Below, one piece after another: positions 40,746-53,246 of a stretch of 64,000 nucleotides of DNA; within the stretch, counting starts at the first letter, position 1; every line of letters starts with the position of its first letter. The notes beneath the pieces are model-generated. The model was not told the DNA's origin. It made no database searches and saw nothing but the letters and a program-made list of their open reading frames with translations. Location: NCBI RefSeq assembly GCF_041146395.1, contig NC_091000.1, positions 12,414,501 through 12,478,500 of the forward strand. Direction: 5' to 3'. Both the position numbers and the translations under genes were made by a program. Source of the DNA: Eulemur rufifrons. Lineage: Eukaryota > Chordata > Mammalia > Primates > Lemuridae.

Positions 40746-41127
40746 GAACCATCAACTTACCACAAGTGCATTTATTGAGATGCAAATGGCAGTTATTAAA
40801 TAAATCAGCTCCAAGTTAATAAAAATAAAAATCATTTTTCAAAGCCTCGTTGCTGAAAGACTTTCAGTACTCTGTCTATTTAAATGAGCTCTCAGGTGGT
40901 GGAGGACGGTTTCATTTGTCGCGGCAATAGGAGCTTCCACTGGGTGTGGACATCTTTCCACCCGAGTGGAATCGGCTGTGGCTGTAACCAACTTCCGTGT
41001 TCAGAGTTGGTTGTATTCATGATACAAGGGGTAGGAGGTGGTCACGGGAGGGGCGTGGGAAGGCGTGTGTATGACAAATGACTGGGTCTTTTAGTAAACC
41101 ACTCACTTGAAAATTGTCTTTCTGCAG

Positions 41128-41280
41128 GTGATGTGTCACCAATCAGTATGTCTCCCATCAGTCAGTCTCAGTTTATTCCACTCGGGGAAATCCTTTGCTT
41201 GGCCATCTCAGCAATGAACTCGGCGAGAAAACCTGTCACCCAGGAAGCACTCATGGAGCACCTGACGACGTGTTTCCCAG
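41128..41280 (+). CDS. STOX2: STOX2 coding exon 2 (N-terminal half of winged helix)
   Basis: Storkhead box 2 is a nuclear protein with a forkhead-related winged-helix domain, a paralogue of STOX1. This 153-bp exon starts after 'tctgcag' (41121-41127) and ends at 'cccag/gtaagg' (41280/41281). It enters and leaves in phase 1, so it can be skipped without a frameshift. It encodes DVSPISMSPISQSQFIP and continues through LGEILCLAISAMNSARKPVT to HLTTCFP, the first helices of the storkhead domain. The domain is cut by the intron after the Gly codon and continues in the exon at 46671. A first in-frame ATG inside the exon is at 41148 (MSPISQ), a possible internal start. Unspliced read-through adds 18 codons and ends at a stop at 41334-41336. 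Confidence 0.97.
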
Positions 41281-42051
41281 GTAAGGAGAGAAAATCATGG
41301 CACTTTCCCAAGGGATGTGTGCTCTGGTTGCTCTAGGACCTGAAGTGCATTGTCCTTCCCCTGTTTAAATGTAATAGGAAAAAATACTTCGCCAAAACTG
41401 ACCAGGAATTTTTCTTTCTTCTGTAATTAAAAATCAAGGCACCTGTGTTACATCAAAAATAATTTAACTGCTTTAGCTGTGATAGTTTTTTAATTGGCCT
41501 TGAAAGAAAGAAATTAAATCAGAATCCATGAAGAAATCTGACAAAGATGACCAGGACTGCACTGGATTTTTGCAATCCAACCTTCTTTAAATACGTGAAC
41601 ATGGTAGTTCAAAGAGCTGGCCAGAGACAACTGAAAATTTTAGTCCTACACGGTTAAACTACAGAAAAAATAATGTCCAAAATAAACATATTTTGCATGT
41701 TTGTGTCATGGCTTGATGAGTTTGAAGAAAATAATATTGGATAAATTAGTGTAGATGTCATTTTAAAAAATGAATATTTGATTTTCTCTTAAATATTATA
41801 AAAAGAAGGTAACAGCCCAGCTGCTTTGTGGATGATATTTGATGCTCCCAGTGCTAGAAGGTGTCAGGGATAGTGACAGGCTAAAGAACGCATGCCTGTC
41901 TCACGAGAGGCAACCCACCCCTCAGCTCCAGAGTTTTGTCACCCCGAGCCCAAATGTAGAATACTGCCAGAGTTGCCAAATCTCATTTTGCAAGAGAATC
42001 TGGAAATTAAGTTTTATGTCATATCTCTAGATTCCCTTAAATGTTGGCAAT

Positions 42052-42053
42052 TG

Positions 42054-42086
<33 letters not shown>

Positions 42087-42087
42087 A
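42052..42087. repeat. (GT)n microsatellite
   Basis: GT units have one early GC interruption, followed by TATAC. Confidence 0.93.
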
Positions 42088-42250
42088 TACATACAACATG
42101 TGCATGCCAGCAGCATACAGGTCAAGCACATTATCGGGTCACCAGTTTGCCATCTTGATGTGGACTCAGCCTATTCCTAGATTGAAGTAGAGAGTATATT
42201 AAAAACCAGTGCTTGATATATTTTTCATTCAACTTAAAAGAGACCTTAGT

Positions 42251-42628
42251 GGGCGGGCGAGGGGACTCACGCCTGTAATCCTAGCACTCTGGGAGGCCGA
42301 GGTGGGAGGATCGCTTGAGCTCAGGAGTTCGAGACCAGCCTGAGCAAGAGCAAGACTGTGTCTCTACCAAAAAGAAAGGAAAAAGAAAAACTAGCCGGGT
42401 GTTGCGGCACACGCCTGTAGTCCCAGCTACCTGGGAGGCTGAGGCAGGAGGAGGATCACTTTGAGCCCAGGAGTGGGAGGTTGGTTGCAGTGAACTACAG
42501 TGACGCCACTGCACTCCATCTAGGGTGACAGAAGGAGACTCTACCTCAACCTAAACAAACAAGGCAGCTGAACACCCCTCCTCACAATCCCCCACCGTTT
42601 TGTATTAAAAAAAAAAAAAGAGAGAGAG
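42251..42628 (+). mobile_element. Alu SINE with extended 3' segment
   Basis: The left arm 'gggcgggcgaggggactcac' carries the lemur-type 'agcactctggg' and 'gagcaagagcaag', but the linker is short. After the right arm there is about 60 bp of non-Alu sequence ('ggcagctgaacacccctcc') and then an A-run. A perfect 12-bp duplication 'agagaccttagt' flanks the whole unit (42239-42250, 42629-42640), so the extra segment was inserted with the Alu. Confidence 0.9.
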
Positions 42629-42654
42629 AGAGACCTTAGTAAATACAAGCTGTT

Positions 42655-43020
42655 GACTGTGTCAGCTAGCTTCTGCTACAAAAACACTGGGTAACAAACA
42701 CCCTCGGAACATCAGGGCATGGGACAATAAGCGTTTGTTGAGCTCGTGTGTCTGTGGGCTCCCCAGGAGGCAGCTGATCCAGGCAGGGCGAGTGGGGTAG
42801 CTCCGCTGCAGCCGTGCCCCGTCCTCTTTGGAACGGGGAGCAGGTGGAGGCCTATTTTGTACATGGGGAGGACAGAGGCACAAGAGCACAAGCCCAATGC
42901 ACAAGGGCTCTTCAACTCTTTGGACATGCCACACCCACTGACATTGCGCCGGCCAAGGCAAACCTGCCCACACCCAAAGTCAAGGTGTGGGGAAATGTAC
43001 CCCGCACATGGGGAGGGGAT
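42655..43020. repeat. Unassigned ancient repeat
   Basis: 'ctgggtaacaaacaccctcg', 'aataagcgtttgttgagctc' and 'gtctgtgggctcc' recall a common old mammalian repeat starting 'gtgtaacaaaccacccc', but I cannot name it. Frames here are chance products. Confidence 0.4.
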
Positions 43021-43825
43021 GGAAGGACTAATTTTAAGCTAAATAGCGATCTAATCTACCATATTGGCTCTCCTCACTTTTTCTTTTGCCCCAAAGAAAT
43101 TTTATTTTTCTCTCCTCATGATTTTTTGCTCCTTTTAAAATTTTCTAATTAATGTTTTGATGTAATGTATATAGTTCAAAAACTCTAAAATGAACCTACC
43201 CTTGCAACCTGTAAATTATCTTAAATTTTGTATCATATTATCTGAATAGTCTTCACTGTCTGATTGTTTGTCTCTTTTTGTTAACTTCCAGGCAAACCTT
43301 TCCTTTCAGTAGTTATATAGACAGAATCCTGGGTGAGAGCTCTCTAAGCGGGGAACAGATGCAAACACAATGCTCTCGTGGATGAAGGCCCTTCTTGCAG
43401 CCTTAAAGTGGGTAGCCACTTCTGGCATCAAACAACCCAGCAGCTTTTTAAATCCTTATATTTTTAATATAGCTTCATGAAAGGTCACATAGCTTTTTTG
43501 AATTGGTTACATGCCTCCCATTACTGGGCTATAAAATAAAGAGTGCAAAGAACACAGAGTCAGTATGTGATAGTAAAATGTTCATCCCTGCCAAGCAGCT
43601 GATAACAATATCACTAAGTTGGAATACTTTGTAGAGAAATCCGTAGGTCATTTGCACTTAAGGGAATAACTGCTTTTCTAGCTTTTATGAGAAGTGAACT
43701 TAAATCCCAAGATTTTCAGACGGACTGAGAAGGGCTAGCTAAACCTTTCTCATCTTCATGGCACTGATGACTTATTGGCCAGCTCCAGGAGTTTGCAAGG
43801 ACACTGCACAAACCTGAGTCTAGGG

Positions 43826-44039
43826 TGGGGGTTTGCAAACTATGGCCTGCAGGCCTAGTGTGGCCCACCCCCATCTTTGTAAATAAAGTTTTATTGGAAC
43901 ACAGCCATGCCTGTTTGTTTATGTATCACCTTTGGCTCCTTATGCTACACTGGCAGAGAGTACAGTGGAGATCATATGGCTGACAAAGCCTAAAATATTT
44001 ACTGTCTGGCTCTTTACAGAAAAAGTTTGTGGACCTCTG
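43826..44039. mobile_element. hAT-type DNA transposon relic (nonautonomous)
   Basis: Terminal inverted repeats are 'tgggggtttgcaaact' at the left and 'agtttgtggacctctg' at the right. Inside are 'aataaagttttattggaaca' and 'taaaatatttactgtctggc', a well-known hAT-Charlie-like nonautonomous element. 8-bp target duplications are still visible: 'gtctaggg' (43818-43825) and 'gtcaaggg' (44040-44047), 6/8 identical. Confidence 0.85.
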
Positions 44040-46579
44040 GTCAAGGGCATGGTGGTAATTATTAAAAATTTTGTTCAGCAGTAGCTCCAGATTTTAAACT
44101 GGTATTTCATAAAAAATGAGGTCTTGTTTCCTGCCTGCCTTCTTTCTTTTCTTATCTCCCTCCCTTTTTCCTTTGCTTTACTTCCTTTGATTTCTTTTTT
44201 TTTTTTTGCTATCACTTAACCTACAGCAGAACAAAACATTTTAGAAAATGATAATGCTAAAATCTAGAAGGATTTAAGTATCATTTATATTTTTTGTTTT
44301 TTAAAGGTAAAAGTAAATTATTTCATTTTTTTATATCTTACGATTTGAAAATAAAGTTTTGAAGTCTAAACTAAACATTACTAAAATATTTGAATTCTCA
44401 TATTTAATGCATATTTTAGAAATAAAAGGAATAGCCTAGGACTTGGCCTCTGTACGTGTTTTGGACATCCACAGAAAGTTTTTAGTGAAAAGTCTTTGAG
44501 TAAAAATGTCTGATATGCTGAAATTTAAATCTTTTCATCACTTTTCTATGTGGGTTGAATTTTTAAAAGCCAACTCAATAATTTTTATATACAGAATCAA
44601 GTCTATTTTTTAAAAGGTTGAAAAAAATTAATACTTGCCCCTTAGATTTCTAAATTGCTACTCATCCATTCATCCAGAATGAATGATCATTTAAATTGGG
44701 CCAGGACTTGTTAAGTTGTCACGATTGGATCTTCCTGGGAGGAAGGCTGGCCTTCAGGGACTTGGAGTGAGACCTACAGGGCTGGGGGTGGCGTCGAAAC
44801 TGACGTTGGAGGTGGCTGCAGAGTGTCAATGTTACCTACACCGTGTTCACGCTCCAGCTCTTCCCCTTACGTTGGTTCTTGCTGAATTCTCCCTCAGCCA
44901 GCTTTCTTCACAGACTAGAAGAACGACCTAAAGATGCCCATTAAAAGTTTTCAAGCTAAAATGCTTAACATACAAACATGTACGTGTGCTCTCTGTTCTG
45001 ACAGTTTGTCTGGTTTGCAGGATTAAAGCAATGTGTTGGTCTAAGTAACAACATGTTGTATGCAATATTTTTAAATAGCTATTTTTGCTTTGGAAGATGT
45101 AAAGGTGTGGAAAAGGAGAGAGGTCAGGTTCAGCCCTGTTAGACGTGAAGCTTGTGTTTGTTCTTTAAACTCTCAAACTTCGAATGCCTGGTGGACTTTC
45201 AGGATTAGAATCTGGAAGTGATGGAATGTGCAAACATTCACCATCCATCACAACCTGCACTTTGTCAAGCCAGCCCTGCAGATTTCTGGTAGAACCTTGG
45301 GTTTCACAGACAATTAAAAATATCAGTCATTATACTAGGGCTTGATAATACAATGATAGTCATAAACACCAGCAACTCTCAGTTAAATCCTTGAAAACTC
45401 TCAACTAGAAGCATGGAAAATAGATTGGACAGGGAGCAAATAATGTTTCTAGTTTGTTTTTTCAAACTGAACATTGTTTGATTGATATACCTGAAAATCC
45501 AAGACATAAACACGCTTAAGTACAGATTCCCTATGGAAACTTTTTTATTCTTTCCTTTGAAAACCACCAGAGAACTTGTTCTTAATGATAAGTAAAGATG
45601 ACTACGTTATAGTCATGATTCCATATAGCTCCGTGAGATTTCTAAGGTCACTGTTTGGAAGACCTACAGTCAGTAAGTTCTATAATACAATTAAATTTTT
45701 ACTTTAGAGTAATAGCTGTTTTTATGAATTATACCTCAGCTTTCCTTCATTAGCAGCTCTGGCAAACTATTAATAGTCAATCATGAATTCTTATAAACGA
45801 ACCTTATGATTTTTGGAAAAACTTTGTTATGTTACTGAAAGTATGCTGCCATTTAAGATAAAGTGAGTTTTAAATGTGGATTTGTTGTCTTGATTGCTGT
45901 GTCACAGGACCACAGTGGGCATCATTCGTGAGACTACAGTGTAGACGGCGTGTTCTCATCTCAGGAGTTGTATTGTGTGTCATGGTGTCCCCTGAAGTTA
46001 CTCTGCAGAAAGTCCTGGTTATTAGTAGGGCGCAGAAGCTCTGTTAAGCTGCTTATCTTTTGTGCAAGCATTTTTCGTTTAATGATGGCACCTAAGAATT
46101 GCATGTGCTTGATTTGGCTTAGATCATTAATTTAAATAAAATTCATTTCTATTTTGTATAGAAAGTATCATAAAATTTGAAAAACAAACAAACAAACAAA
46201 TTTTGTTGCTATACCAGTCTTAATTATCTGTATAAAAACCAGTGTACGCTTATCAAAAGTAGAGCATGAGACTAAAAGGCAACTATGTGACTCAAAAGTT
46301 AAATCATTAAACAATACATGATCTGTGAACAATGTTAACTTTTCTCCCTTGGTCACTAAGGCTGCCTCCTGAAGATGGCAACACAAATGGGTGCGTATGT
46401 CACCTCATAGTCATAGAGTCTTTCTCTTGAGAATTCCTGGCTATTTTTAATGCCTTTATTTCCCACTCTTGTCGTTCTGGAAGGATTGGGGGAGCCTCAA
46501 CTTCTCAGCTTACCCAGCTCTTCCGGGTTGCTGCACACTGTCCTTTGAAGGTGGTGACCCGAAGTTGAGAAGAACAAAC

Positions 46580-46651
46580 AGCTGATGTTTACTGAGCACG
46601 CAGTGTGTGCCAGGCACTGTTCTACACGTGTCCCCTCTTCCTTCTCACAAG
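46580..46651 (-). repeat. MIR fragment abutting the exon 3 acceptor
   Basis: 'gtgtgtgccaggcactgttc' and the following pyrimidine-rich 'cccctcttccttctcaca' align with the reversed MIR ('tgccaggcactgtgctaag', 'atctcatttaatcctcaca'). The fragment ends about 20 bp before the AG at 46669-46670 and so supplies the upstream pyrimidine tract, and possibly the branch region, of this acceptor. Confidence 0.65.
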
Positions 46652-46670
46652 TGTGTCTTTTTGGTTTTAG

Positions 46671-48933
46671 GTGTCCCGACCCCAAGCCAAGAGATTCTGC
46701 GGCACACGCTGAACACGCTGGTGCGGGAGAGGAAAATCTATCCAACCCCAGACGGCTACTTCATCGTGACCCCGCAGACTTACTTCATAACTCCCTCCCT
46801 CATAAGAACTAACAGTAAATGGTACCATTTGGACGAGAGGATACCTGACAGGTCTCAGTGCACCTCTCCACAGCCCGGAACCATAACGCCCTCTGCCTCA
46901 GGCTGCGTCAGGGAAAGGACATTGCCCAGAAACCACTGCGACTCCTGCCACTGCTGCCGAGAGGACATGCACAGCATGCACGCGTCCACTCTGCAGAGGA
47001 AGCCTGCCAAGGACTGCAAAGACCCCTACTGCCCTCCTTCTCTGTGCCAGGTGCCACCCACTGAAAAGAGCAAAAGTACTGTAAACTTTTCGTACAAGAC
47101 AGAAACTCTCTCAAAACCTAAAGATAGTGAAAAGCAGTCCAAAAAATTCGGGCTCAAGTTATTCCGGCTAAGTTTTAAGAAAGACAAGACCAAACAGCTG
47201 GCCAATTTCTCCGCCCAGTTTCCCCCCGAAGAGTGGCCCCTGCGAGATGAGGACACGCCGACCACCATCCCTCGGGAGGTGGAAATGGAAATCATCAGGC
47301 GGATTAACCCGGACTTGACCGTGGAAAACGTCATGAGGCACACGGCGCTCATGAAGAAGCTTGAAGAAGAAAAAGCACAGAGGAGTAAAGCTGGGTCCTC
47401 TGCCCACCACAGCGGAAGAAGCAAAAAGAGCAGGACTCATCGAAAGTCCCACGGAAAGTCTCGGTCCCACAGCAAGACGCGGGTGTCTAAGGGAGACCCT
47501 TCGGATGGCTCACACCTGGATATCACGGGGGACAGAGAGTATGACTTTTGCGATCCTCTCACCAGGGCACCCAGGGAGGGCTGCTTCATCATCGAACACA
47601 AAGGAGACAACTTTATCATGCACAGCAACACGAACGTGATTGAGTCGCATTTCCCCATGACACCGGAATGGGACGTGTCTGGTGAATTGGCCAAAAGGAG
47701 AACTGAGATGCCTTTTCCTGAACCTTCCAGGGGAAGCTCCCACTCAAAAGTGCACCGAAGCCACAGCCATACCCAGGACCGAAGGTCCAGGAACGAGAGA
47801 TCCAACAAAGCCAAGGAGAGGTCCAGGTCCATGGATAACTCCAAAGGCCCTCTGGGTGCTTCTTCTCTAGGGACGCCTGAGGACCTTGCTGAAGGCTGTA
47901 GCCAAGACGACCAGACCCCCAGCCAGTCCTACATTGACGACAGTACTTTAAGGCCTGCACAGACCGTTGGTCATCAAAGGGCTCACATTTCGTCCACAAG
48001 CTATAAAGATGTGTGTATTCCAGAAATAGTCAGTGGCAGCAAGGAACCTTCCAGTGCTTGTAGCCTTCTGGAACCAGGCAAACCACCCGAGAGTTTGCCG
48101 TCCTATGGTGAACTCAACTCATGTCCAAAAACAGCGACAGACGACTATTTCCAGTGCAACACCTCTAGTGAGACGGTGCTCACCGCACCATCGCCTCTGG
48201 GGAAAAATAAGGAGGACCATGACACTCTGACCCTGGCAGAAGGGGTGAAAAAGCTGTCCCCATCTGATAGGCAGGCCCCCCATTCCTCCAGAGAGCCTGT
48301 AGGGCACAAGGAGGAGTCGCCAAAAGGGCCTGGTGGGGGCCCAGCCGCTTCGGGCGGAGTGGCCGAAGGGATTGCCAATGGACGCCTTGTCCAGCACCAC
48401 GGCGCTGAGCCCAGCAGCTTGGACAAGAGGAAAGAGATATTCAGCAAAGACACACTGTTCAAACCTCTTCACAGCACCTTGTCTGTAAACAGCTATCACA
48501 AATCGAGCCTGTCCCTCCTCCGATCTCACCCGAAAACGCCTACTGACACACTGCCAGGCCGATGCGAGAAACTGGAACCTTCCCTGGGGACCTCGGCGGC
48601 ACAAGCCATGCCTGCTTCCCAGCGTCAGCAGGAGTCGGGAGGGACCCAGGAGGCATCCTTTGACTATTACAACGTCTCTGATGATGACGACTCTGAGGAA
48701 GGGGCAAACAAAAACACGGAGGAGGAGAAAAACAGAGATGATGTAGGCACCATGCAGTGGCTCCTCGAGAGGGAAAAGGAAAGAGACTTGCAGAGGAAAT
48801 TTGAGAAGAACCTCACCCTTCTTGCCCCAAAAGAAACCGACAGCAGCAGCAACCAGAGAGCCACCCATTCAGCCCGGCTCGACAGCATGGACAGCAGCAG
48901 CATCACTGTGGACAGTGGATTCAACTCCCCACG
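46671..48933 (+). CDS. STOX2: STOX2 coding exon 3 (large exon; rest of winged helix to near C-terminus)
   Basis: This 2263-bp exon encodes 753 complete codons. It opens with VPTPSQEILRHTLNTLVRER and completes the storkhead winged helix (IYPTPDGYFIVTPQTYF, 'wing' region to about 46810). A Cys/His-rich stretch follows (HCDSCHCCRED, about 46938-46970). Then comes a basic patch KKFGLKLFRLSFKKDK (about 47140-47190) and a Lys/Arg/Ser/His-rich tract at about 47410-47490 that looks like a nuclear localisation signal. A second RS/H-rich tract lies at 47735-47830. An acidic cluster SDDDDSEEG is at about 48676-48702, and a charged helix MQWLLEREKERDLQRKF at about 48752-48802. The acceptor is 'ggttttag' and the donor 'acg/gtaggg'. 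The exon leaves in phase 2 (CG), which makes Arg with the next exon. The frame is fully open, as expected of a functional gene. A continuous frame begins further 5' at 46607, but those codons are intronic. Confidence 0.98.
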
Positions 48934-51900
48934 GTAGGGAGAGGTGTCTCTCTGCACACACATACACCTGTCAGGGCCTGGGGCTTTATGCAGACAACTT
49001 GAAATGTTTCTGATTTCACAGTCTCAGTGCTGTGAATGAGGGTTAAGAGTTGTATGAGTTGTATTGTTAACAACCTGTTTCCAACTTCTTTTTCAGGAAT
49101 TGAAAAAAATGTTTCTGCAGCTGTAGAGATCACCAATCTGGACTGGTGGGTTGGCTCCTTCCCTCAAACCTGCATCAGTCCAATCTAACTAAGATCAACA
49201 TTCCCAGTGTTTTTTTTTTCCTTCTATGTTCATATTGCCGCCATACTAAGGGAAGGTTTTTTTTTTTTTAAGTTGTTCAAAAATTGTAACTTTCTGAGTA
49301 GAATGAATAGTTAGTGGGAATAGGGGTTGGGAGTAGATTGATGCTGGCAGGGGGTGGGGAGGTCCCTCTAGTGAGAATATAATAGCAGCTCTTAAAACCT
49401 TTCCAGCAGATCTAGAAGCTTGTTGCTGTTTTGAGCCCTGTTTTCTGTGTGGCTGCCCCCTTGCGCCCACACCTGCCTTTCACTGTTCTTGTGTCCACAG
49501 AGAAATGGAAACTTGCTCCCTTTAAAGAAAGGTCGGAGGCCTGTGCCCTGCTAGATCAAAGCATGTGCCAGCACGTGTAGTTCTTTTCCTGCCGAACTGA
49601 TACAACCCATTTAGGCAGTCTCAGCGTAGTTCCTTCTTTGTAGTAGGTGTTGGTAATGCAGCAAAGGGTTGATGGTTGAGAGTTTGTATTGCCCCATGGT
49701 CATTTCCAAAGCACTGATGTTTTCGGGAGTAAAGAAAGAAACGAGAGTCTATGCAACTTCCTTTTTTCTCCTTAACTCTTCCTTCTCCTCAGAGAGCAAC
49801 AGGGGATTTAATTCTTTCTCCTTCTAAATTCTACTCCAGATTGGTGACTCTGAGATGCAGAAATACTACTAAGAGATTGATATTTCTTATCAGCTGCGAT
49901 TCCCAAGATTTTACAGTACTTAAAATTTTAACAAGTACCAGCATTATGTACTGTGTACATTTATTTTCATTATTAAGAATTCAAATTAATTCTGTTGTGA
50001 TCATTTCACCATATCTCTGGATAATCTGTGGTCAGAGCATCTCAAAATAAGAATTGGGAATCAAATTAATCAGCTTATTCTGTTTTAGGCCTTTGTTGTT
50101 TCTTAAAGAGCTAGTTCTTGACTATTAGTATTATTATTTTGGTCATGGAGCCTTTTTTCCAAGTTAACACGTGTGTGGCAGTCTAACGTCTGAATGGAGC
50201 TCAGCGGTGGCCCTGGAGAAAGTGCGGAAACTGACTCCGGATTCCCGGATTCCTGACTCCGGATTCCCTGCCCATCCCTGTAGGAGCCCTAGGAGGCTGC
50301 AGGGAGCCAGGCACTCAGCCTGAAAAGCACTGGGCCACCAAGTGACTTTTCTACAAAATCATTTTTGCTAAATAATTTTTTATCCAAAATCAAATCTTAT
50401 GTTATCTTCCAGTTTATGTTATCTATCCTTTTTTTCCCCTATTTTCCTATTCTACTCTTTTTTTTTTCTCTCTCTTGAATTCCTAGTGGTAGATACCAGG
50501 TGCAATCCATGGCAGAAGTTCAGAACCATCACTGAGGGAAGGTGTGGCTTCTTTGCCTGTATCTTTATGTTCCACTGTTTCTTGTCGTGGGGACTCGACC
50601 TGCCTGCTTGCTTCTCGCACAGCCAGTTTTGGGCCCTTCACGTTGCCCTGTCGGCCCCTGGGCTTCCACAGACAGAAAGCTGCAGTGTGCCAGGGACAGT
50701 TGCTAAGGGGACGTTAGGAGTCGCTTAATGGGTTCTAAAAACCTACCACTGGATGATATGGAAAGTTTTGTTTGTTTGTTTGGGGTAAACAGAAATAGTC
50801 ATGATATGGTTGAATCAGTATTGCCACAGAATATATTTTATTATCTCTAAATTTGGGGTGCAGAATGTAGAATTTATGACCGGGATTATTTCTCAAAGTA
50901 AGTTTATTTTTATTTCTTTAATTATGTACTTAAAGTTAAATGCTATGTGACGGTAGAAGGTCATGGTCATTCTAACATTCTAACCTTCACACATTAGCCC
51001 CATGTCTGTCCACTAATATTAGGTAGAAGTTTCTCTACGTGAGTACGTGTACGTCCATATACATATACCACCTGTAAATTTCATGCAGTTAGAGAATCTG
51101 CGGAACAGTTTTTAATTTTATCCCTTTCATATTTAATATCCTTTGATTAGAAGCAAGGTGACAAGCTTATTTTCTATACACCTTAATAAAGTCACTAAGT
51201 TTCTTACTGATGCATGAGGATGTTCTGCAAGGGAGAATATTTGACTTCCGGAGAGTTTCATTCTCCGGCACGAGGAGTGCTTTCGGCCACTGCTGTGGGA
51301 CGTGGCAATCTGAAGCAGGCCACTTATTAGAATCTTTTAGTAAATAATTGATTGAGCAGCTAAGACCCAACCAACCAAAAGACCTCAAAAAGTAATTTTG
51401 CTCCATACTCAAGGTTTCAGTGCTCCCCAGAAGTCATGTCCAGCCCACATTTCCAAAATTCTTTAGTCCCTTTTTTGGGAACTAAAAGGTATTGAGAAGG
51501 AAAAAGGGTGGAGATGGAACTATGCTATGAGGTCTAATATTGCAAACAAAAAGGTCTTGACATGAAAAGCCTGCTTTTTCAAATCGGAGGCCAAAAACTA
51601 CTCGATAAACAAGTACTACTTTGATAGACACAAAATCAGGGAGACCAAAGGCTGCAAGGGATGTGTCTGCTCAATGTACTGCATGAACATGTGCTGCAGG
51701 GGCCTGGGGCCCAGGAAACACGTGCACGCACAAGGATGGAAACAGAGCTACTTGGTTCATTTCTCTTGCCTATGAAATCCTGCAGTCTTATATTTAAGGT
51801 TGCACTCTATTAGCTCTCTTAAAAAAAGCTTTTAAATTTGAGTAATGTTTTCACTGCTATCATTCCATCTCCAATAACTTTTTCATCATCATATCCAAAG

Positions 51901-53246
51901 CCCTCAGTATGAATGTCACAGACCGGCATCACTATTACAACTAGAATACTTTATGTACTTATCACTATAAATGTGTTGGTTGTGGTCAAAGATGGTCAAA
52001 GGCATCTTACAATAGAGATGGACCCCAACTTAGATGATCTATTGCAATGACGTGCTTACAGTGCCTGGCATTCAGCAGGTGCTTAATAAATATTAAGCCC
52101 ATTCCTTAAGAGCTGGTTTAAAAGTAGGTCCTTTGGACTTTAAAATGCACTTTCCCACAGAAAAGATATCATTAGTAATGTATTGGTTCTCATGCCAACC
52201 CACAGTCACTATTTAATTCATTATATACTAGATGTGTAACATATTATTCATGTTGTTCTAGCTTTTTAGTGTACAGATTCTTCATTGATGCTTATTTCTT
52301 CTTCACAGTCACCCTGTGAGTAGGTAAATCGCATCCTAACCCTACTCATTTTAGAGATGAGGAAGTCACTTACTGTAAAAAGTTACTATGGTGATTAAGA
52401 ATGAACCTGAAGGTGTGTGTCTCGAGGTCTCTGAGGTCCTCCATGATCATTGCCCTCCCTCCATCCTCCACCTCACCCCATGCCTCAGTGTAGCTCTGAA
52501 AAGCCACTGATGAATGTTCTTGGGGAAGGTGTCAGGCAGGTAAGTAGGTAAGTCTAGCGCTTTCCGTCCTTTTAGTGAAGACAGTTTGGCGTATTTTTAT
52601 GTGTCCAGATTTACCATAATTACCAAAGAACTTGACGTATCTCTATGAATGTATTAATATTAACTTCTGGAAGTGCCCTCTCCATTCAAGAAAGGTCTAG
52701 TTGTCTTTTTGGTAGTCAATCAACAAACTGCCTTTGAAACAATTAACTTTTGGCTTCTTGGTGAGAAGCAAACTCAAGGCCATGAGGTGTTAGGCTGAAA
52801 TAACCCGTTAGAAAGGGCTGCGAAGGTAGAGGCTTCAGACAAACTTGCTGTCAGCTTAGGATGGGAAGGAGAGAGGCGGAGCATCTATGTGCACTGGACT
52901 GGTTTGACCTGTTGACTAGCTTTAGCAGGGTTAACTCATCTACGGAGACCAACTCTCATAGAATATTTTCTAAACATTGACTCTACCCCATGGGGTGGAT
53001 GTTTTGAGAATGATTATGGCTTTGCAATCTCTGTGTAAGCTGATAACTTTCTTATAGCCATTTTGAAGACCTTGAGGGTAAAACCTATTCAGTTCCCCTG
53101 AATCAGGCCCAGGAATCTTATTTCTGCTATTGCACTATGCATTTGAATTGGGTTTGAAATGTTAGATATTCTAGATCTCTTAAAGCAAACAGTTCCTGTT
53201 TCTAACTCCAAAAAATTAAAAGAGAAATCAAAACAATAAAGCTTTT

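Larger units (their letters stand above)
41281..46670 (+). other. STOX2: STOX2 intron 2
   Basis: This is a 5390-bp phase-1 intron with donor 'gtaagg' and acceptor 'ttttggttttag'. It contains one Alu, one hAT relic, a (GT)n tract, a MIR piece at the 3' end and an unassigned old repeat at about 42655-43020. I see no gene or RNA in the remaining parts (41281-42051, 43020-43817, 44048-46579). Confidence 0.95.

Noticed and set aside
46607..46670. Extension of STOX2 exon 3 upstream from a start at 46607
   Set aside because: These codons are MIR-derived intron upstream of a clear acceptor. The known STOX2 sequence joins exon 2 (CFP-Gly) to VPTPSQ exactly at 46671.
48119..48868. A 249-codon open frame on the minus strand
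   Set aside because: It lies entirely antisense to STOX2 exon 3, whose sense frame is clearly the real one. The antisense frame is an effect of the sense codon composition and has no recognisable domain.
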